From positions 28,648,513-28,712,512 of the forward strand of contig OY743181.1 in assembly GCA_963555705.1 (NCBI GenBank): a stretch of DNA of 64,000 bases. The letters are read 5' to 3'. The stretch is from Ligustrum vulgare (lineage: Eukaryota > Streptophyta > Magnoliopsida > Lamiales > Oleaceae). The notes beneath the pieces are model-generated. The model worked only from the letters and a program-made list of their open reading frames with translations, was not told the DNA's origin and searched no databases. Below are positions 42,474 through 56,817 of the stretch, piece by piece; within the stretch, counting starts at the first letter, position 1, and every line of letters begins with the position of its first letter. Both the position numbers and the translations under genes were made by a program.

Positions 42474-43374
42474 TGATGTGATCCCACCACGGGAATTACG
42501 ACAAAAATGCGGAATAAATGAAACAACAAAATGAAAGATCTAAATTCTACCAAACACAAGAAAACAAGACTCGAGAAATAATCAGAACGATAAATAAAAT
42601 ATAGGATTGACGATAAAACTTTAACCCACCAATCACGATGTGAGGATTTGACGATGCGGATTGAAGAACCAAAGTTTTCGAACGTCACAAGGACTTGTTA
42701 ATTTTCTTGATAAGTTTCTGATTAAAAAACCACAAATATTTCACAATATTTGATAAATTTGGATTTGTTCTTTAAGAACACAAAAGGGACTCCTCAACCT
42801 TCTAATTTGGAGAAAACTCTCTCAAACAATATCAATAACCTCAAAACTAATGTTCAATAATGAAAAAACAACAATATAAAGTAAAACTAACCTAAACTAG
42901 CCCTAAGCCGCTAATTAGGGTTCAAATTATGGAAATAAATAATTAAAAATGGAAAAATAACCAAAATCGCGAAAATTCGGGATAAAATAGTTACGACCAT
43001 GAAAGTTATACTTATGGCCATAAGTAGTCTCCAATTCAATAGTTACGGCCGTTACCTGCACTCTTACGGTCGTAAGCTTTGCTTGATGGAAATTCTTGTT
43101 TCACTCGAGGATAGGTTATGGCCGTGACTCTCTTCGATTTATAGCCTTAAGTATGGAAACCCCGCAATTCTTCATTTAAACTCAAGGATATGTTACTGCC
43201 GTGTCTTGCAAACCTTACGGTCATTACTTTACTTCTGGTTACCAAAGTTTGATGCTTTGCTTCCGCTTGATCCTTTTGTCCTCCCAGCTCGACCTCAACA
43301 ATTTACTTGTTCCATTTCTCTCGTATTGTCGATGACTCGACTTCTCCCTTCAATGCCTGGTATGGATCACATCA
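42474..43374 (-). repeat. F 3' LTR, array copy 2
   Basis: Near-identical copy of 36859-37759. Confidence 0.92.
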
Positions 43375-43966
43375 TCCCCCCTTTCTTTGAAAAGGATTCC
43401 ACCTCGAATCTAGAAATGGTCCAATCCTCTTCCAACATCCGTGTCTGTGGGCTATTGGTTCATGCCTATTTTTACCTTTGCAAGATTGTTGTTCATACTT
43501 GGGCTTTGTGTACTCCTTGGGATTTCGGAGATGTCCCTTCTTGCAATTACATTAAGTCCCAACTTGAGCTTTGGAGTTGGATTTGGGTACCTGCAAAAAA
43601 ATTTAATAGAACTCGGGAGGGATTTGTTAGATTGGTTAAGTGCAAGGTATGAATCCTTGTACATCAACCTTTGTGCGAAAAAACTCATTTTGGGGGTGGA
43701 CTATCTTATCCCTTTCTTTTTGCACTCAAGCTCTTCTTTTTCTGAGGTCGATGCCTCAACTCTCTTGTTTTCAATTTTTTCACCCTCTCTTTTTTCTGAG
43801 GTCGTGGCCTCAACGCTCTTATTTTCCCCTTCAAGCTCACATTTTATTTTCAACTAACCCTCTTGAACTTCTTTAGGAGATAAAGGAACGAGAGTGATCT
43901 TCTTTCCATCTTTCACAAACGAATATTGGTTCTTAAAACATAATGCACCACCCTCCTATCATGTTG

Positions 43967-45586
43967 CTAAGGCCTTTCCAATAAAATATGCCCAACATGC
44001 ATAAGCACCACATTGCAAACAACCTCATCTCTGTAACCCCCAACAGTAAAATTTATATTAACCTGCCAGTTCACTTTAAGTTCCCCCGACTCTGTTAGCC
44101 ATTGCAATTTATATGGATTCGGATGTTTTAACTTTGGAAAACCCAATTTCTCAAACAATAGTGTACTAACTACATTAGTACAACTACCCCCATCAATCAC
44201 CATCCCACATACTTTCTTACCCATCAAACACCTAGTCTGGAAAATATTATCCCCCTGTTCATCAATTTCAACCATCTTAGCCAGAGAACTTAGGACCCAC
44301 CTATTCACAAGTGACCTCTTCAGCGCATAAGTTAACCCCTCTTCGTCGCTACTACTAGCCCCAGCATCATGTAGCCCAGGTATCCCTTTAAATTCATCCT
44401 CCAAACTAATATCCCCATTTTCACGCAAGATCATAACTCGTTTATTGGGAAAATTTGAAGCAATGTTCCCTGAACCTAAGCATTTAAAACACTTGATATT
44501 TCTATCCCTAGTAGGTTGGGGTTCAGCAATATTTTTACCTATAGGTATTGGCTCCTCCTTCGCTTTCGGGACATAATCGTCATTTACCTCCCTTTTTGGG
44601 TAAGTTCCCGGAGAATGCCATGCTGCTCCCTTCCGCTTCAACTGTCTTTCCACGTTCATGGCCATGTGGACCATTTCATCTAGTTCCACATAGTGTTGCA
44701 ACTCAATAATGTTGGCACTGTCCCTGTTCAACCCATTCAAAAACCTTGCCATTGTAGCCTCCCGATCTTCTACCACGTTGGCCCTAGTCATTGCCACCTC
44801 CATGTCCTTATAATAATCTTCCACGCTCCTTGACCCCTGAGTCAAACCCTGCAGCCTTTGATATATATCCCTATAGTAATTAGTTGGCACAAACCGCTTC
44901 CTCATTATAGATTTTAGTTCATCCCCAAGTCTCCGCCGGATCCTCAAGATTCCTCCTCCTACCCATCACCAATTGGTGCCACCACCTGATTGCATAATCC
45001 GCGAATTCAACCACTACTAATTTCACCTTCTTCTTTTTGGAATAATGATGACAATCGAAAAGTAGCTTCACTTAGTCTCCCAATCCAAATAGGATTCCAG
45101 ATCACTCGTACCTTGGAACGTGGGAATTTTCATTTTGATGTTCCCAAGGTCTCCATCCTCAACATATCTATCCTCATGCCTCCTTCTATGCCCCCTTTCA
45201 GGCCTATCACCTCGCTCTCTTCTCCTACCTAAGCTGGCCATAGACACATCCTCGCTATCACCATCACTATCAACCCTTCCTTCATCAAAACCATATCTGA
45301 CCCGATGATTATCTTCCCTCTTACGCTCCCTCTCTTCGCCCCTCCGAATCCTATGAGTTTGCTCCCTACGTAATTGATTAATAGTCTCCTCCTGCATATC
45401 CATTCTAGTCATCAACTTCGCAAAGTGCTCATTTAAAGTAGCCATTACTCCTACATCATTCTCACCCACCTTATTCATACCTCTGGGTCGTTTGTTGTGG
45501 CTCATTGTTAAAGATGTTGGCTCCCTCCGTTCCATTACCTCGTTGTCACCAACAGATGAAGAAGATGATCCTCGATCGCCAGACAT
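43967..45586 (-). pseudogene. F gag and protease, array copy 2
   Basis: Copy of 38352-39971 with the same two frameshifts. One visible amino-acid change is Leu to Ile at residue 235 of the second frame (GDNIFQ). Confidence 0.9.
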
Positions 45587-47390
45587 TGTTAGGGATCAAA
45601 GACACAAATGTAATAACTTCACATGTTTAATTTTCTCTCGTGTATCACTCAATTCCATTTTAAGACCTTCAAGAAACAATCCAAGAACTCAATCAAGGGT
45701 TAGGAAAGATAAGACATGAATAATAAAAAAGGAGTTTGAAAACTGAGAAAAATTAGGAATATTCGGGGGTAAATATGGAATTTTTGAACCTTTTTTTTTT
45801 AATCTACCAGAAAACTTGACTATGAGTATGGAAAAAAAAAAGGAATTGGATTTGGATGAAAACGAACAAGAAAAACACTTTTGCGGTGACGATTGCCTAA
45901 CCGCTTGGCGGTGGCAAATATTAAACCGCTTTGCGGTGACGATTGCCTAACCGCTTGACGGTGGCAAATATTAAACCGCTTTGCGGTGACGATTGTCTAA
46001 CCGCTTGGCGGTGGCAAATATTAAACCGCTTTGCGGTGACGATTGCTAAACCGGTTGATGGTGGCAAATATTAAACCGCTTTGCGGTGACGATTGCTAAA
46101 CCGCTTGGCGGTGGCAAATATTAAACCGCTTTGCGGTGACGATTGCTAAACCGGTTGACGGTGGCAAATATTAAACCGTTATGCGGTGGAGAAATGATAA
46201 TCTTGTCCTAAATAAGGAATATTGCCCACTGCATTATGATTGGCTAGAAGATACACTAAGTGAGTTCACGATAGAAATGAAGTTAAAGTTTTGTTTTTAT
46301 GTTTAAGTGAAAGGTTAGAAAGTATGAATATCTTGAATAGTATAGTAAAAGAGGGTAATTACTTTGAATGGTTTAAGGAAATTCATGTCATGAGCATGCA
46401 TTCATGCATACAGTTTACTTACTGAGCTTTAGCTCACCCCAATCCCTCCCCAACATTTCAGGTGATGAAAGCTAGATGATCAGAGAGGAGCACTTGGCGG
46501 CTGACTCCGACAGTACCCGTGGTCGCCTTAATTAATAAAGTTAAATTCATTCGAGTTATCATTTAAATTTATTTCTTCATTCATTATTATTGATAATGGT
46601 TTAGTTGAAGTTATTTTGATTAAGCATGGAACGTATTAGAGGTTAAATTACCTTTTATTTCAATTGTCAATGTTTGATGATGTTTTGGAAAATCTTATAC
46701 TTGAGGAGTTCGGGAAATGAATGGATTGGTTTTGGCGATGGTGAATATGATTGTGATGTGATTGATGCTTTGAATTTGTAAAATGGTCTTGATGTCCCTC
46801 TACAGGTTGGCTATGTCCAGTTTATAGAGGAGACTCTGTCGAAATTTCTGTAAAATTTTATAATGGATAAATGAACATTTTTGTCGTGTAAACGTTTTAA
46901 ATTCCGCAATTAATGTGAATGGAAGTTAACATACCTAGGTTTTAGGTTTTGAAACTTGGGGTGTTACACCAACTCTAAATTAATTGATTCAAAAACACAC
47001 GTTTATTCATTATTTATTGTTTTTAGCTTAATCTTTAGGATCATCACATCTTCAATTATTTGTCATTCAAATAAAGTGGGAATTAAAATAGTTTTAGTTG
47101 TTAATCCAATTCCTTGTAGGTACGATAACTCAAACTCTAAAAGTCCACTATATTACTTGTCATGACCCGTATACTTACAGTGTTGAATTAGTGAACAAGA
47201 TTTGGTGCAGTTTTCGGGGATTGTTAATTTATATCGATACCAATTAGTTTTTTCTTTATTTTGAACTTTTTTTTTCCTTTCTATTTTATTTCTTGTTTTT
47301 GTTTTCATTTTTTTAGAACTCTTAAAAGCTGTGAATTGTTTCTTTTTCAAGCTTGAATGATTTTTAGACAATTGGAAGCATCATAGCAAA

Positions 47391-48088
47391 ATGGTAGCAA
47401 ACAATCAGCAGTGGTACTCTGATCGAACAACACCTGAGGTGGATGAGACAACATCACTGTATGAAAGACTCTCTGCAAAGTTAGATGCTTTGTCTGAACA
47501 GTAGGGGTGAACAGCCTGTACAGACATTTCAGATTTGACTGATGTGTGATTTCTGCTTTGAAAATCATTCCACACATGATTGTCTTTTTGCATATTAGGC
47601 TCAGCTAGCTATGAAATAGGTTAATTATTGGGGAATTAATCAAGTGCAGTAGAGGAGTTCATATTCTCAAGCTTATAACCCTTACTGGAACGAGCATCCA
47701 AGTTTCTCGTGGTCAAGTAATCAGAGTATCCAACGCTCGCAAGTTTTCCAAAAGTAACAACATGCATATTTTCAATATCAGCAAGTTGGGAAACAACAGG
47801 TCGAAGATACTAAATCCATCGTAGATTTGTTAAAACAGTGATATCAAAATCAACTGGTTGAATTGAAAGAAACGAGATCAGATGGAGCAGTCAACAATTA
47901 GCAAGACATAGAGAGAACCAAAACAGTTACCCGAGATCCAGGTGCAAAGATCAGAAAAATTGGATGATATAGCAAAAGAAAATGAAGAACAATTTGAAGG
48001 AATGGATCAACCAGAAGAAATGAGCTGCCATGAAGAAGCCACAATCCTTTTGTCAACAGTGCAAAATCTAGACATCGAGCTCGAGGAG
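47391..48088 (+). pseudogene. Element E gag-like region, array copy 3
   Basis: Near-identical copy of 36161-36858 with the same stops. Confidence 0.8.
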
Positions 48089-48989
48089 TGATGTGATCCC
48101 ACCACGGGAATTACGACAAAAATGCGGAATAAATGAAACAACAAAATGAAAGATCTAAATTCTACCAAACACAAGAAAACAAGACTCGAGAAATAATCAG
48201 AACGATAAATAAAATATAGGATTGACGATAAAACTTTAACCCACCAATCACGATGTGAGGATTTGACGATGCGGATTGAAGAACCAAAGTTTTCGAACGT
48301 CACAAGGACTTGTTAATTTTCTTGATAAGTTTCTGATTAAAAAACCACAAATATTTCACAATATTTGATAAATTTGGATTTGTTCTTTAAGAACACAAAA
48401 GGGACTCCTCAACCTTCTAATTTGGAGAAAACTCTCTCAAACAATATCAATAACCTCAAAACTAATGTTCAATAATGAAAAAACAACAATATAAAGTAAA
48501 ACTAACCTAAACTAGCCCTAAGCCGCTAATTAGGGTTCAAATTATGGAAATAAATAATTAAAAATGGAAAAATAACCAAAATCGCGAAAATTCGGGATAA
48601 AATAGTTACGACCATGAAAGTTATACTTATGGCCATAAGTAGTCTCCAATTCAATAGTTACGGCCGTTACCTGCACTCTTACGGTCGTAAGCTTTGCTTG
48701 ATGGAAATTCTTGTTTCACTCGAGGATAGGTTATGGCCGTGACTCTCTTCGATTTATAGCCTTAAGTATGGAAACCCCGCAATTCTTCATTTAAACTCAA
48801 GGATATGTTACTGCCGTGTCTTGCAAACCTTACGGTCATTACTTTACTTCTGGTTACCAAAGTTTGACGCTTTGCTTCCGCTTGATCCTTTTGTCCTCCC
48901 AGCTCGACCTCAACAATTTACTTGTTCCATTTCTCTCGTATTGTCGATGACTCGACTTCTCCCTTCAATGCCTGGTATGGATCACATCA
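48089..48989 (-). repeat. F 3' LTR, array copy 3
   Basis: Near-identical copy of 36859-37759. Confidence 0.92.
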
Positions 48990-49581
48990 TCCCCCCTTTC
49001 TTTGAAAAGGATTCCACCTCGAATCTAGAAATGGTCCAATCCTCTTCCAACATCCGTGTCTGTGGGCTATTGGTTCATGCCTATTTTTTCCTTTGCAAGA
49101 TTGTTGTTCATACTTGGGCTTTGTGTACTCCTTGGGATTTCGGAGATGTCCCTTCTTGCAATTACATTAAGTCCCAACTTGAGCTTTGGAGTTGGATTTG
49201 GGTACCTGCAAAAAAATTTAATAGAACTCGGGAGGGATTTGTTAGATTGGTTAAGTGCAAGGTATGAATCCTTGTACATCAACCTTTGTGCGAAAAAACT
49301 CATTTTGGGGGTGGACTATCTTATCCCTTTCTTTTTGCACTCAAGCTCTTCTTTTTCTGAGGTCGATGCCTCAACTCTCTTGTTTTCAATTTTTTCACCC
49401 TCTCTTTTTTCTGAGGTCGTGGCCTCAACGCTCTTATTTTCCCCTTCAAGCTCACATTTTATTTTCAACTAACCCTCTTGAACTTCTTTAGGAGATAAAG
49501 GAACGAGAGTGATCTTCTTTCCATCTTTCACAAACGAATATTGGTTCTTAAAACATAATGCACCACCCTCCTATCATGTTG

Positions 49582-51201
49582 CTAAGGCCTTTCCAATAAA
49601 ATATGCCCAACATGCATAAGCACCACATTGCAAACAACCTCATCTCTGTAACCCCCAACAGTAAAATTTATATTAACCTGCCAGTTCACTTTAAGTTCCC
49701 CCGACTCTGTTAGCCATTGCAATTTATATGGATTCGGATGTTTTAACTTTGGAAAACCCAATTTCTCAAACAATAGTGTACTAACTACATTAGTACAACT
49801 ACCCCCATCAATCACCATCCCACATACTTTCTTACCCATCAAACACCTAGTCTGGAAAAGATTATCCCCCTGTTCATCAATTTCAACCATCTTAGCCAGA
49901 GAACTTAGGACCCACCTATTCACAAGTGACCTCTTCAGCGCATAAGTTAACCCCTCTTCGTCGCTACTACTAGCCCCAGCATCATGTAGCCCAGGTATCC
50001 CTTTAAATTCATCCTCCAAACTAATATCCCCATTTTCACGCAAGATCATAACTCGTTTATTGGGAAAATTTGAAGCAATGTTCCCTGAACCTAAGCATTT
50101 AAAACACTTGATATTTCTATCCCTAGTAGGTTGGGGTTCAGCAATATTTTTACCTATAGGTATTGGCTCCTCCTTCGCTTTCGGGACATAATCGTCATTT
50201 ACCTCCCTTTTTGGGTAAGTTCCCGGAGAATGCCATGCTGCTCCCTTCCGCTTCAACTGTCTTTCCACGTTCATGGCCATGTGGACCATTTCATCTAGTT
50301 CCACATAGTGTTGCAACTCAATAATGTTGGCACTGTCCCTGTTCAACCCATTCAAAAACCTTGCCATTGTAGCCTCCCGATCTTCTACCACGTTGACCCT
50401 AGTCATTGCCACCTCCATGTCCTTATAATAATCTTCCACGCTCCTTGACCCCTGAGTCAAACCCTGCAGCCTTTGATATATATCCCTATAGTAATTAGTT
50501 GGCACAAACCGCTTCCTCATTATAGATTTTAGTTCATCCCCAAGTCTCCGCCGGATCCTCAAGATTCCTCCTCCTACCCATCACCAATTGGTGCCATCAC
50601 CTGATTGCATAATCCGCGAATTCAACCACTACTAATTTCACCTTCTTCTTTTTGGAATAATGATGACAATCGAAAAGTAGCTTCACTTAGTCTCCCAATC
50701 CAAATAGGATTCCAGATCACTCGTACCTTGGAACGTGGGAATTTTCATTTTGATGTTCCCAAGGTCTCCATCCTCAACATATCTATCCTCATGCCTCCTT
50801 CTATGCCCCCTTTCATGCCTATCACCTCGCTCTCTTCTCCTACCTAAGCTGGCCATAGACACATCCTCGCTATCACCATCACTATCAACCCTTCCTTCAT
50901 CAAAACCATATCTGACCCGATGATTATCTTCCCTCTTACGCTCCCTCTCTTCGCCCCTCCGAATCCTATGAGTTTGCTCCCTACGTAATTGATTAATAGT
51001 CTCCTCCTGCATATCCATTCTAGTCATCAACTTCGCAAAGTGCTCATTTAAAGTAGCCATTACTCCTACATCATTCTCACCCACCTTATTCATACCTCTG
51101 GGTCGTTTGTTGTGGCTCATTGTTAAAGATGTTGGCTCCCTCCGTTCCATTACCTCGTTGTCACCAACAGATGAAGAAGATGATCCTCGATCGCCAGACA
51201 T
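49582..51201 (-). pseudogene. F gag and protease, array copy 3
   Basis: Copy of 38352-39971 with the same frameshifts. Visible changes are Ala to Val at residue 56 of the second frame (TRVNVV) and Pro to His in the first frame (RGDRHERG), the latter shared with unit 4. Confidence 0.9.
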
Positions 51202-53006
51202 TGTTAGGGATCAAAGACACAAATGTAATAACTTCACATGTTTAATTTTCTCTCGTGTATCACTCAATTCCATTTTAAGACCTTCAAGAAACAATCCAAG
51301 AACTCAATCAAGGGTTAGGAAAGATAAGACATGAATAATAAAAAAGGAGTTTGAAAACTGAGAAAATTAGGAATATTCGGGGGTAAATATGGAATTTTTG
51401 AACCTTTTTTTTTTAATCTACCAGAAAACTTGACTATGAGTATGGAAAAAAAAAAAAGGAATTGGATTTGGATGAAAACGAACAAGAAAAACACTTTTGC
51501 GGTGACGATTGCCTAACCGCTTGGCGGTGGCAAATATTAAACCGCTTTGCGGTGACGATTGCCTAACCGCTTGACGGTGGCAAATATTAAACCGCTTTGC
51601 GGTGACGATTGTCTAACCGCTTGGCGGTGGCAAATATTAAACCGCTTTGCGGTGACGATTGCTAAACCGGTTGATGGTGGCAAATATTAAACCGCTTTGC
51701 GGTGACGATTGCTAAACCGCTTGGCGGTGGCAAATATTAAACCGCTTTGCGGTGACGATTGCTAAACCGGTTGACGGTGGTAAATATTAAACCGTTATGC
51801 GGTGGAGAAATGATAATCTTGTCCTAAATAAGGAATATTGCCCACTGCATTATGATTGGCTAGAAGATACACTAAGTGAGTTCACGATAGAAATGAAGTT
51901 AAAGTTTTGTTTTTATGTTTAAGTGAAAGGTTAGAAAGTATGAATATCTTGAATAGTATAGTAAAAGAGGGTAATTACTTTGAATGGTTTAAGGAAATTC
52001 ATGTCATAAGCATGCATTCATGCATACAGTTTACTTACTGAGCTTTAGCTCACCCCAATCCCTCCCCAACATTTCAGGTGATGAAAGCTAGATGATCAGA
52101 GAGGAGCACTTGGCGGCTGACTCCGACAGTACCCGTGGTCGCCTTAATTAATAAAGTTAAATTCATTCGAGTTATCATTTAAATTTATTTCTTCATTCAT
52201 TATTATTGATAATGGTTTAGTTGAAGTTATTTTGATTAAGCATGGAACGTATTAGAGGTTAAATTACCTTTTATTTCAATTGTCAATGTTTGATGATGTT
52301 TTGGAAAATCTTATACTTGAGGAGTTCGGGAAATGAATGGATTGGTTTTGGCGATGGTGAATATGATTGTGATGTGATTGATGCTTTGAATTTGTAAAAT
52401 GGTCTTGATGTCCCTCTACAGGTTGGCTATGTCCAGTTTATAGAGGAGACTCTGTCGAAATTTCTGTAAAATTTTATAATGGATAAATGAACATTTTTGT
52501 CGTGTAAACGTTTTAAATTCCGCAATTAATGTGAATGGAAGTTAACATACCTAGGTTTTAGGTTTTGAAACTTGGGGTGTTACACCAACTCTAAATTAAT
52601 TGATTCAAAAACACACGTTTATTCATTATTTATTGTTTTTAGCTTAATCTTTAGGATCATCACATCTTCAATTATTTGTCATTCAAATAAAGTGGGAATT
52701 AAAATAGTTTTAGTAGTTAATCCAATTCCTTGTAGGTACGATAACTCAAACTCTAAAAGTCCACTATATTACTTGTCATGACCCGTATACTTACAGTGTT
52801 GAATTAGTGAACAAGATTTGGTGCAGTTTTCGGGGATTGTTAATTTATATCGATACCAATTAGTTTTTGCTTTATTTTGAACTTTTTTTTTCCTTTCTAT
52901 TTTATTTCTTGTTTTTGTTTTCATTTTTTTAGAACTCTTAAAAGCTGTGAATTGTTTCTTTTTCAAGCTTGAATGATTTTTAGACAATTGGAAGCATCAT
53001 AGCAAA

Positions 53007-53704
53007 ATGGTAGCAAACAATCAGCAGTGGTACTCTGATCGAACAACACCTGAGGTGGATGAGACAACATCACTGTATGAAAGACTCTCTGCAAAGTTAG
53101 ATGCTTTGTCTGAACAGTAGGGGTGAACAGCCTGTACAGACATTTCAGATTTGACTGATGTGTGATTTCTGCTTTGAAAATCATTCCACACATGATTGTC
53201 TTTTTGCATATTAGGCTCAGCTAGCTATGAAATAGGTTAATTATTGGGGAATTAATCAAGTGCAGTAGAGGAGTTCATATTCTCAAGCTTATAACCCTTA
53301 CTGGAACGAGCATCCAAGTTTCTCGTGGTCAAGTAATCAGAGTATCCAACGCTCGCAAGTTTTCCAAAAGTAACAACATGCATATTTTCAATATCAGCAA
53401 GTTGGGAAACAACAGGTCGAAGATACTAAATCCATCGTAGATTTGTTAAAACAGTGATATCAAAATCAACTGGTTGAATTGAAAGAAACGAGATCAGATG
53501 GAGCAGTCAACAATTAGCAAGACATAGAGAGAACCAAAACAGTTACCCGAGATCCAGGTGCAAAGATCAGAAAAATTGGATGATATAGCAAAAGAAAATG
53601 AAGAACAATTTGAAGGAATGGATCAACCAGAAGAAATGAGCTGCCATGAAGAAGCCACAATCCTTTTGTCAACAGTGCAAAATCTAGACATCGAGCTCGA
53701 GGAG
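53007..53704 (+). pseudogene. Element E gag-like region, array copy 4
   Basis: Near-identical copy of 36161-36858 with the same stops. Confidence 0.8.
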
Positions 53705-54605
53705 TGATGTGATCCCACCACGGGAATTACGACAAAAATGCGGAATAAATGAAACAACAAAATGAAAGATCTAAATTCTACCAAACACAAGAAAACAAGA
53801 CTCGAGAAATAATCAGAACGATAAATAAAATATAGGATTGACGATAAAACTTTAACCCACCAATCACGATGTGAGGATTTGACGATGCGGATTGAAGAAC
53901 CAAAGTTTTCGAACGTCACAAGGACTTGTTAATTTTCTTGATAAGTTTCTGATTAAAAAACCACAAATATTTCACAATATTTGATAAATTTGGATTTGTT
54001 CTTTAAGAACACAAAAGGGACTCCTCAACCTTCTAATTTGGAGAAAACTCTCTCAAACAATATCAATAACCTCAAAACTAATGTTCAATAATGAAAAAAC
54101 AACAATATAAAGTAAAACTAACCTAAACTAGCCCTAAGCCGCTAATTAGGGTTCAAATTATGGAAATAAATAATTAAAAATGGAAAAATAACCAAAATCG
54201 CGAAAATTCGGGATAAAATAGTTACGACCATGAAAGTTATACTTATGGCCATAAGTAGTCTCCAATTCAATAGTTACGGCCGTTACCTGCACTCTTACGG
54301 TCGTAAGCTTTGCTTGATGGAAATTCTTGTTTCACTCGAGGATAGGTTATGGCCGTGACTCTCTTCGATTTATAGCCTTAAGTATGGAAACCCCGCAATT
54401 CTTCATTTAAACTCAAGGATATGTTACTGCCGTGTCTTGCAAACCTTACGGTCATTACTTTACTTCTGGTTACCAAAGTTTGACGCTTTGCTTCCGCTTG
54501 ATCCTTTTGTCCTCCCAGCTCGACCTCAACAATTTACTTGTTCCATTTCTCTCGTATTGTCGATGACTCGACTTCTCCCTTCAATGCCTGGTATGGATCA
54601 CATCA
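53705..54605 (-). repeat. F 3' LTR, array copy 4
   Basis: Near-identical copy of 36859-37759. Confidence 0.92.
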
Positions 54606-55197
54606 TCCCCCCTTTCTTTGAAAAGGATTCCACCTCGAATCTAGAAATGGTCCAATCCTCTTCCAACATCCGTGTCTGTGGGCTATTGGTTCATGCCTAT
54701 TTTTTCCTTTGCAAGATTGTTGTTCATACTTGGGCTTTGTGTACTCCTTGGGATTTCGGAGATGTCCCTTCTTGCAATTACATTAAGTCCCAACTTGAGC
54801 TTTGGAGTTGGATTTGGGTACCTGCAAAAAAATTTAATAGAACTCGGGAGGGATTTGTTAGATTGGTTAAGTGCAAGGTATGAATCCTTGTACATCAACC
54901 TTTGTGCGAAAAAACTCATTTTGGGGGTGGACTATCTTATCCCTTTCTTTTTGCACTCAAGCTCTTCTTTTTCTGAGGTCGATGCCTCAACTCTCTTGTT
55001 TTCAATTTTTTCACCCTCTCTTTTTTCTGAGGTCGTGGCCTCAACGCTCTTATTTTCCCCTTCAAGCTCACATTTTATTTTCAACTAACCCTCTTGAACT
55101 TCTTTAGGAGATAAAGGAACGAGAGTGATCTTCTTTCCATCTTTCACAAACGAATATTGGTTCTTAAAACATAATGCACCACCCTCCTATCATGTTG

Positions 55198-56817
55198 CTA
55201 AGGCCTTTCCAATAAAATATGCCCAACATGCATAAGCACCACATTGCAAACAACCTCATCTCTGTAACCCCCAACAGTAAAATTTATATTAACCTGCCAG
55301 TTCACTTTAAGTTCCCCCGACTCTGTTAGCCATTGCAATTTATATGGATTCGGATGTTTTAACTTTGGAAAACCCAATTTCTCAAACAATAGTGTACTAA
55401 CTACATTAGTACAACTACCCCCATCAATCACCATCCCACATACTTTCTTACCCATCAAACACCTAGTCTGGAAAAGATTATCCCCCTGTTCATCAATTTC
55501 AACCATCTTAGCCAGAGAACTTAGGACCCACCTATTCACAAGTGACCTCTTCAGCGCATAAGTTAACCCCTCTTCGTCGCTACTACTAGCCCCAGCATCA
55601 TGTAGCCCAGGTATCCCTTTAAATTCATCCTCCAAACTAATATCCCCATTTTCACGCAAGATCATAACTCGTTTATTGGGAAAATTTGAAGCAATGTTCC
55701 CTGAACCTAAGCATTTAAAACACTTGATATTTCTATCCCTAGTAGGTTGGGGTTCAGCAATATTTTTACCTATAGGTATTGGCTCCTCCTTCGCTTTCGG
55801 GACATAATCGTCATTTACCTCCCTTTTTGGGTAAGTTCCCGGAGAATGCCATGCTGCTCCCTTCCGCTTCAACTGTCTTTCCACGTTCATGGCCATGTGG
55901 ACCATTTCATCTAGTTCCACATAGTGTTGCAACTCAATAATGTTGGCACTGTCCCTGTTCAACCCATTCAAAAACCTTGCCATTGTAGCCTCCCGATCTT
56001 CTACCACGTTGGCCCTAGTCATTGCCACCTCCATGTCCTTATAATAATCTTCCACGCTCCTTGACCCCTGAGTCAAACCCTGCAGCCTTTGATATATATC
56101 CCTATAGTAATTAGTTGGCACAAACCGCTTCCTCATTATAGATTTTAGTTCATCCCCAAGTCTCCGCCGGATCCTCAAGATTCCTCCTCCTACCCATCAC
56201 CAATTGGTGCCACCACCTGATTGCATAATCCGCGAATTCAACCACTACTAATTTCACCTTCTTCTTTTTGGAATAATGATGACAATCGAAAAGTAGCTTC
56301 ACTTAGTCTCCCAATCCAAATAGGATTCCAGATCACTCGTACCTTGGAACGTGGGAATTTTCATTTTGATGTTCCCAAGGTCTCCATCCTCAACATATCT
56401 ATCCTCATGCCTCCTTCTATGCCCCCTTTCATGCCTATCACCTCGCTCTCTTCTCCTACCTAAGCTGGCCATAGACACATCCTCGCTATCACCATCACTA
56501 TCAACCCTTCCTTCATCAAAACCATATCTGACCCGATGATTATCTTCCCTCTTACGCTCCCTCTCTTCGCCCCTCCGAATCCTATGAGTTTGCTCCCTAC
56601 GTAATTGATTAATAGTCTCCTCCTGCATATCCATTCTAGTCATCAACTTCGCAAAGTGCTCATTTAAAGTAGCCATTACTCCTACATCATTCTCACCCAC
56701 CTTATTCATACCTCTGGGTCGTTTGTTGTGGCTCATTGTTAAAGATGTTGGCTCCCTCCGTTCCATTACCTCGTTGTCACCAACAGATGAAGAAGATGAT
56801 CCTCGATCGCCAGACAT
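55198..56817 (-). pseudogene. F gag and protease, array copy 4
   Basis: Copy of 38352-39971 with the same frameshifts and the unit 3/4 change RGDRHERG. This copy is the one physically linked to the F primer site and 5' LTR. Confidence 0.9.

Larger units (their letters stand above)
40269..45883 (+). repeat. Array unit 2
   Basis: Second 5615-bp unit. Private marks include ATATTATCC (44247 region) where other units have AGATTATCC, and CTCGAAAG at 42122 where others have CTCGCAAG. With units 3 and 4 it shares CATGACCCG (unit 1 has CATGACACG), CAAACTC and GTCTAA in its third minisatellite repeat. Confidence 0.95.
45884..51499 (+). repeat. Array unit 3
   Basis: Third unit, 5616 bp. It shares with unit 4 TTTGACGCTT (48866), TATTTTTTCC (49083), CCTTTCATGCC (50815) and length changes in two A-runs near 51364 and 51445, which mark units 3 and 4 as closest relatives. 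Confidence 0.95.
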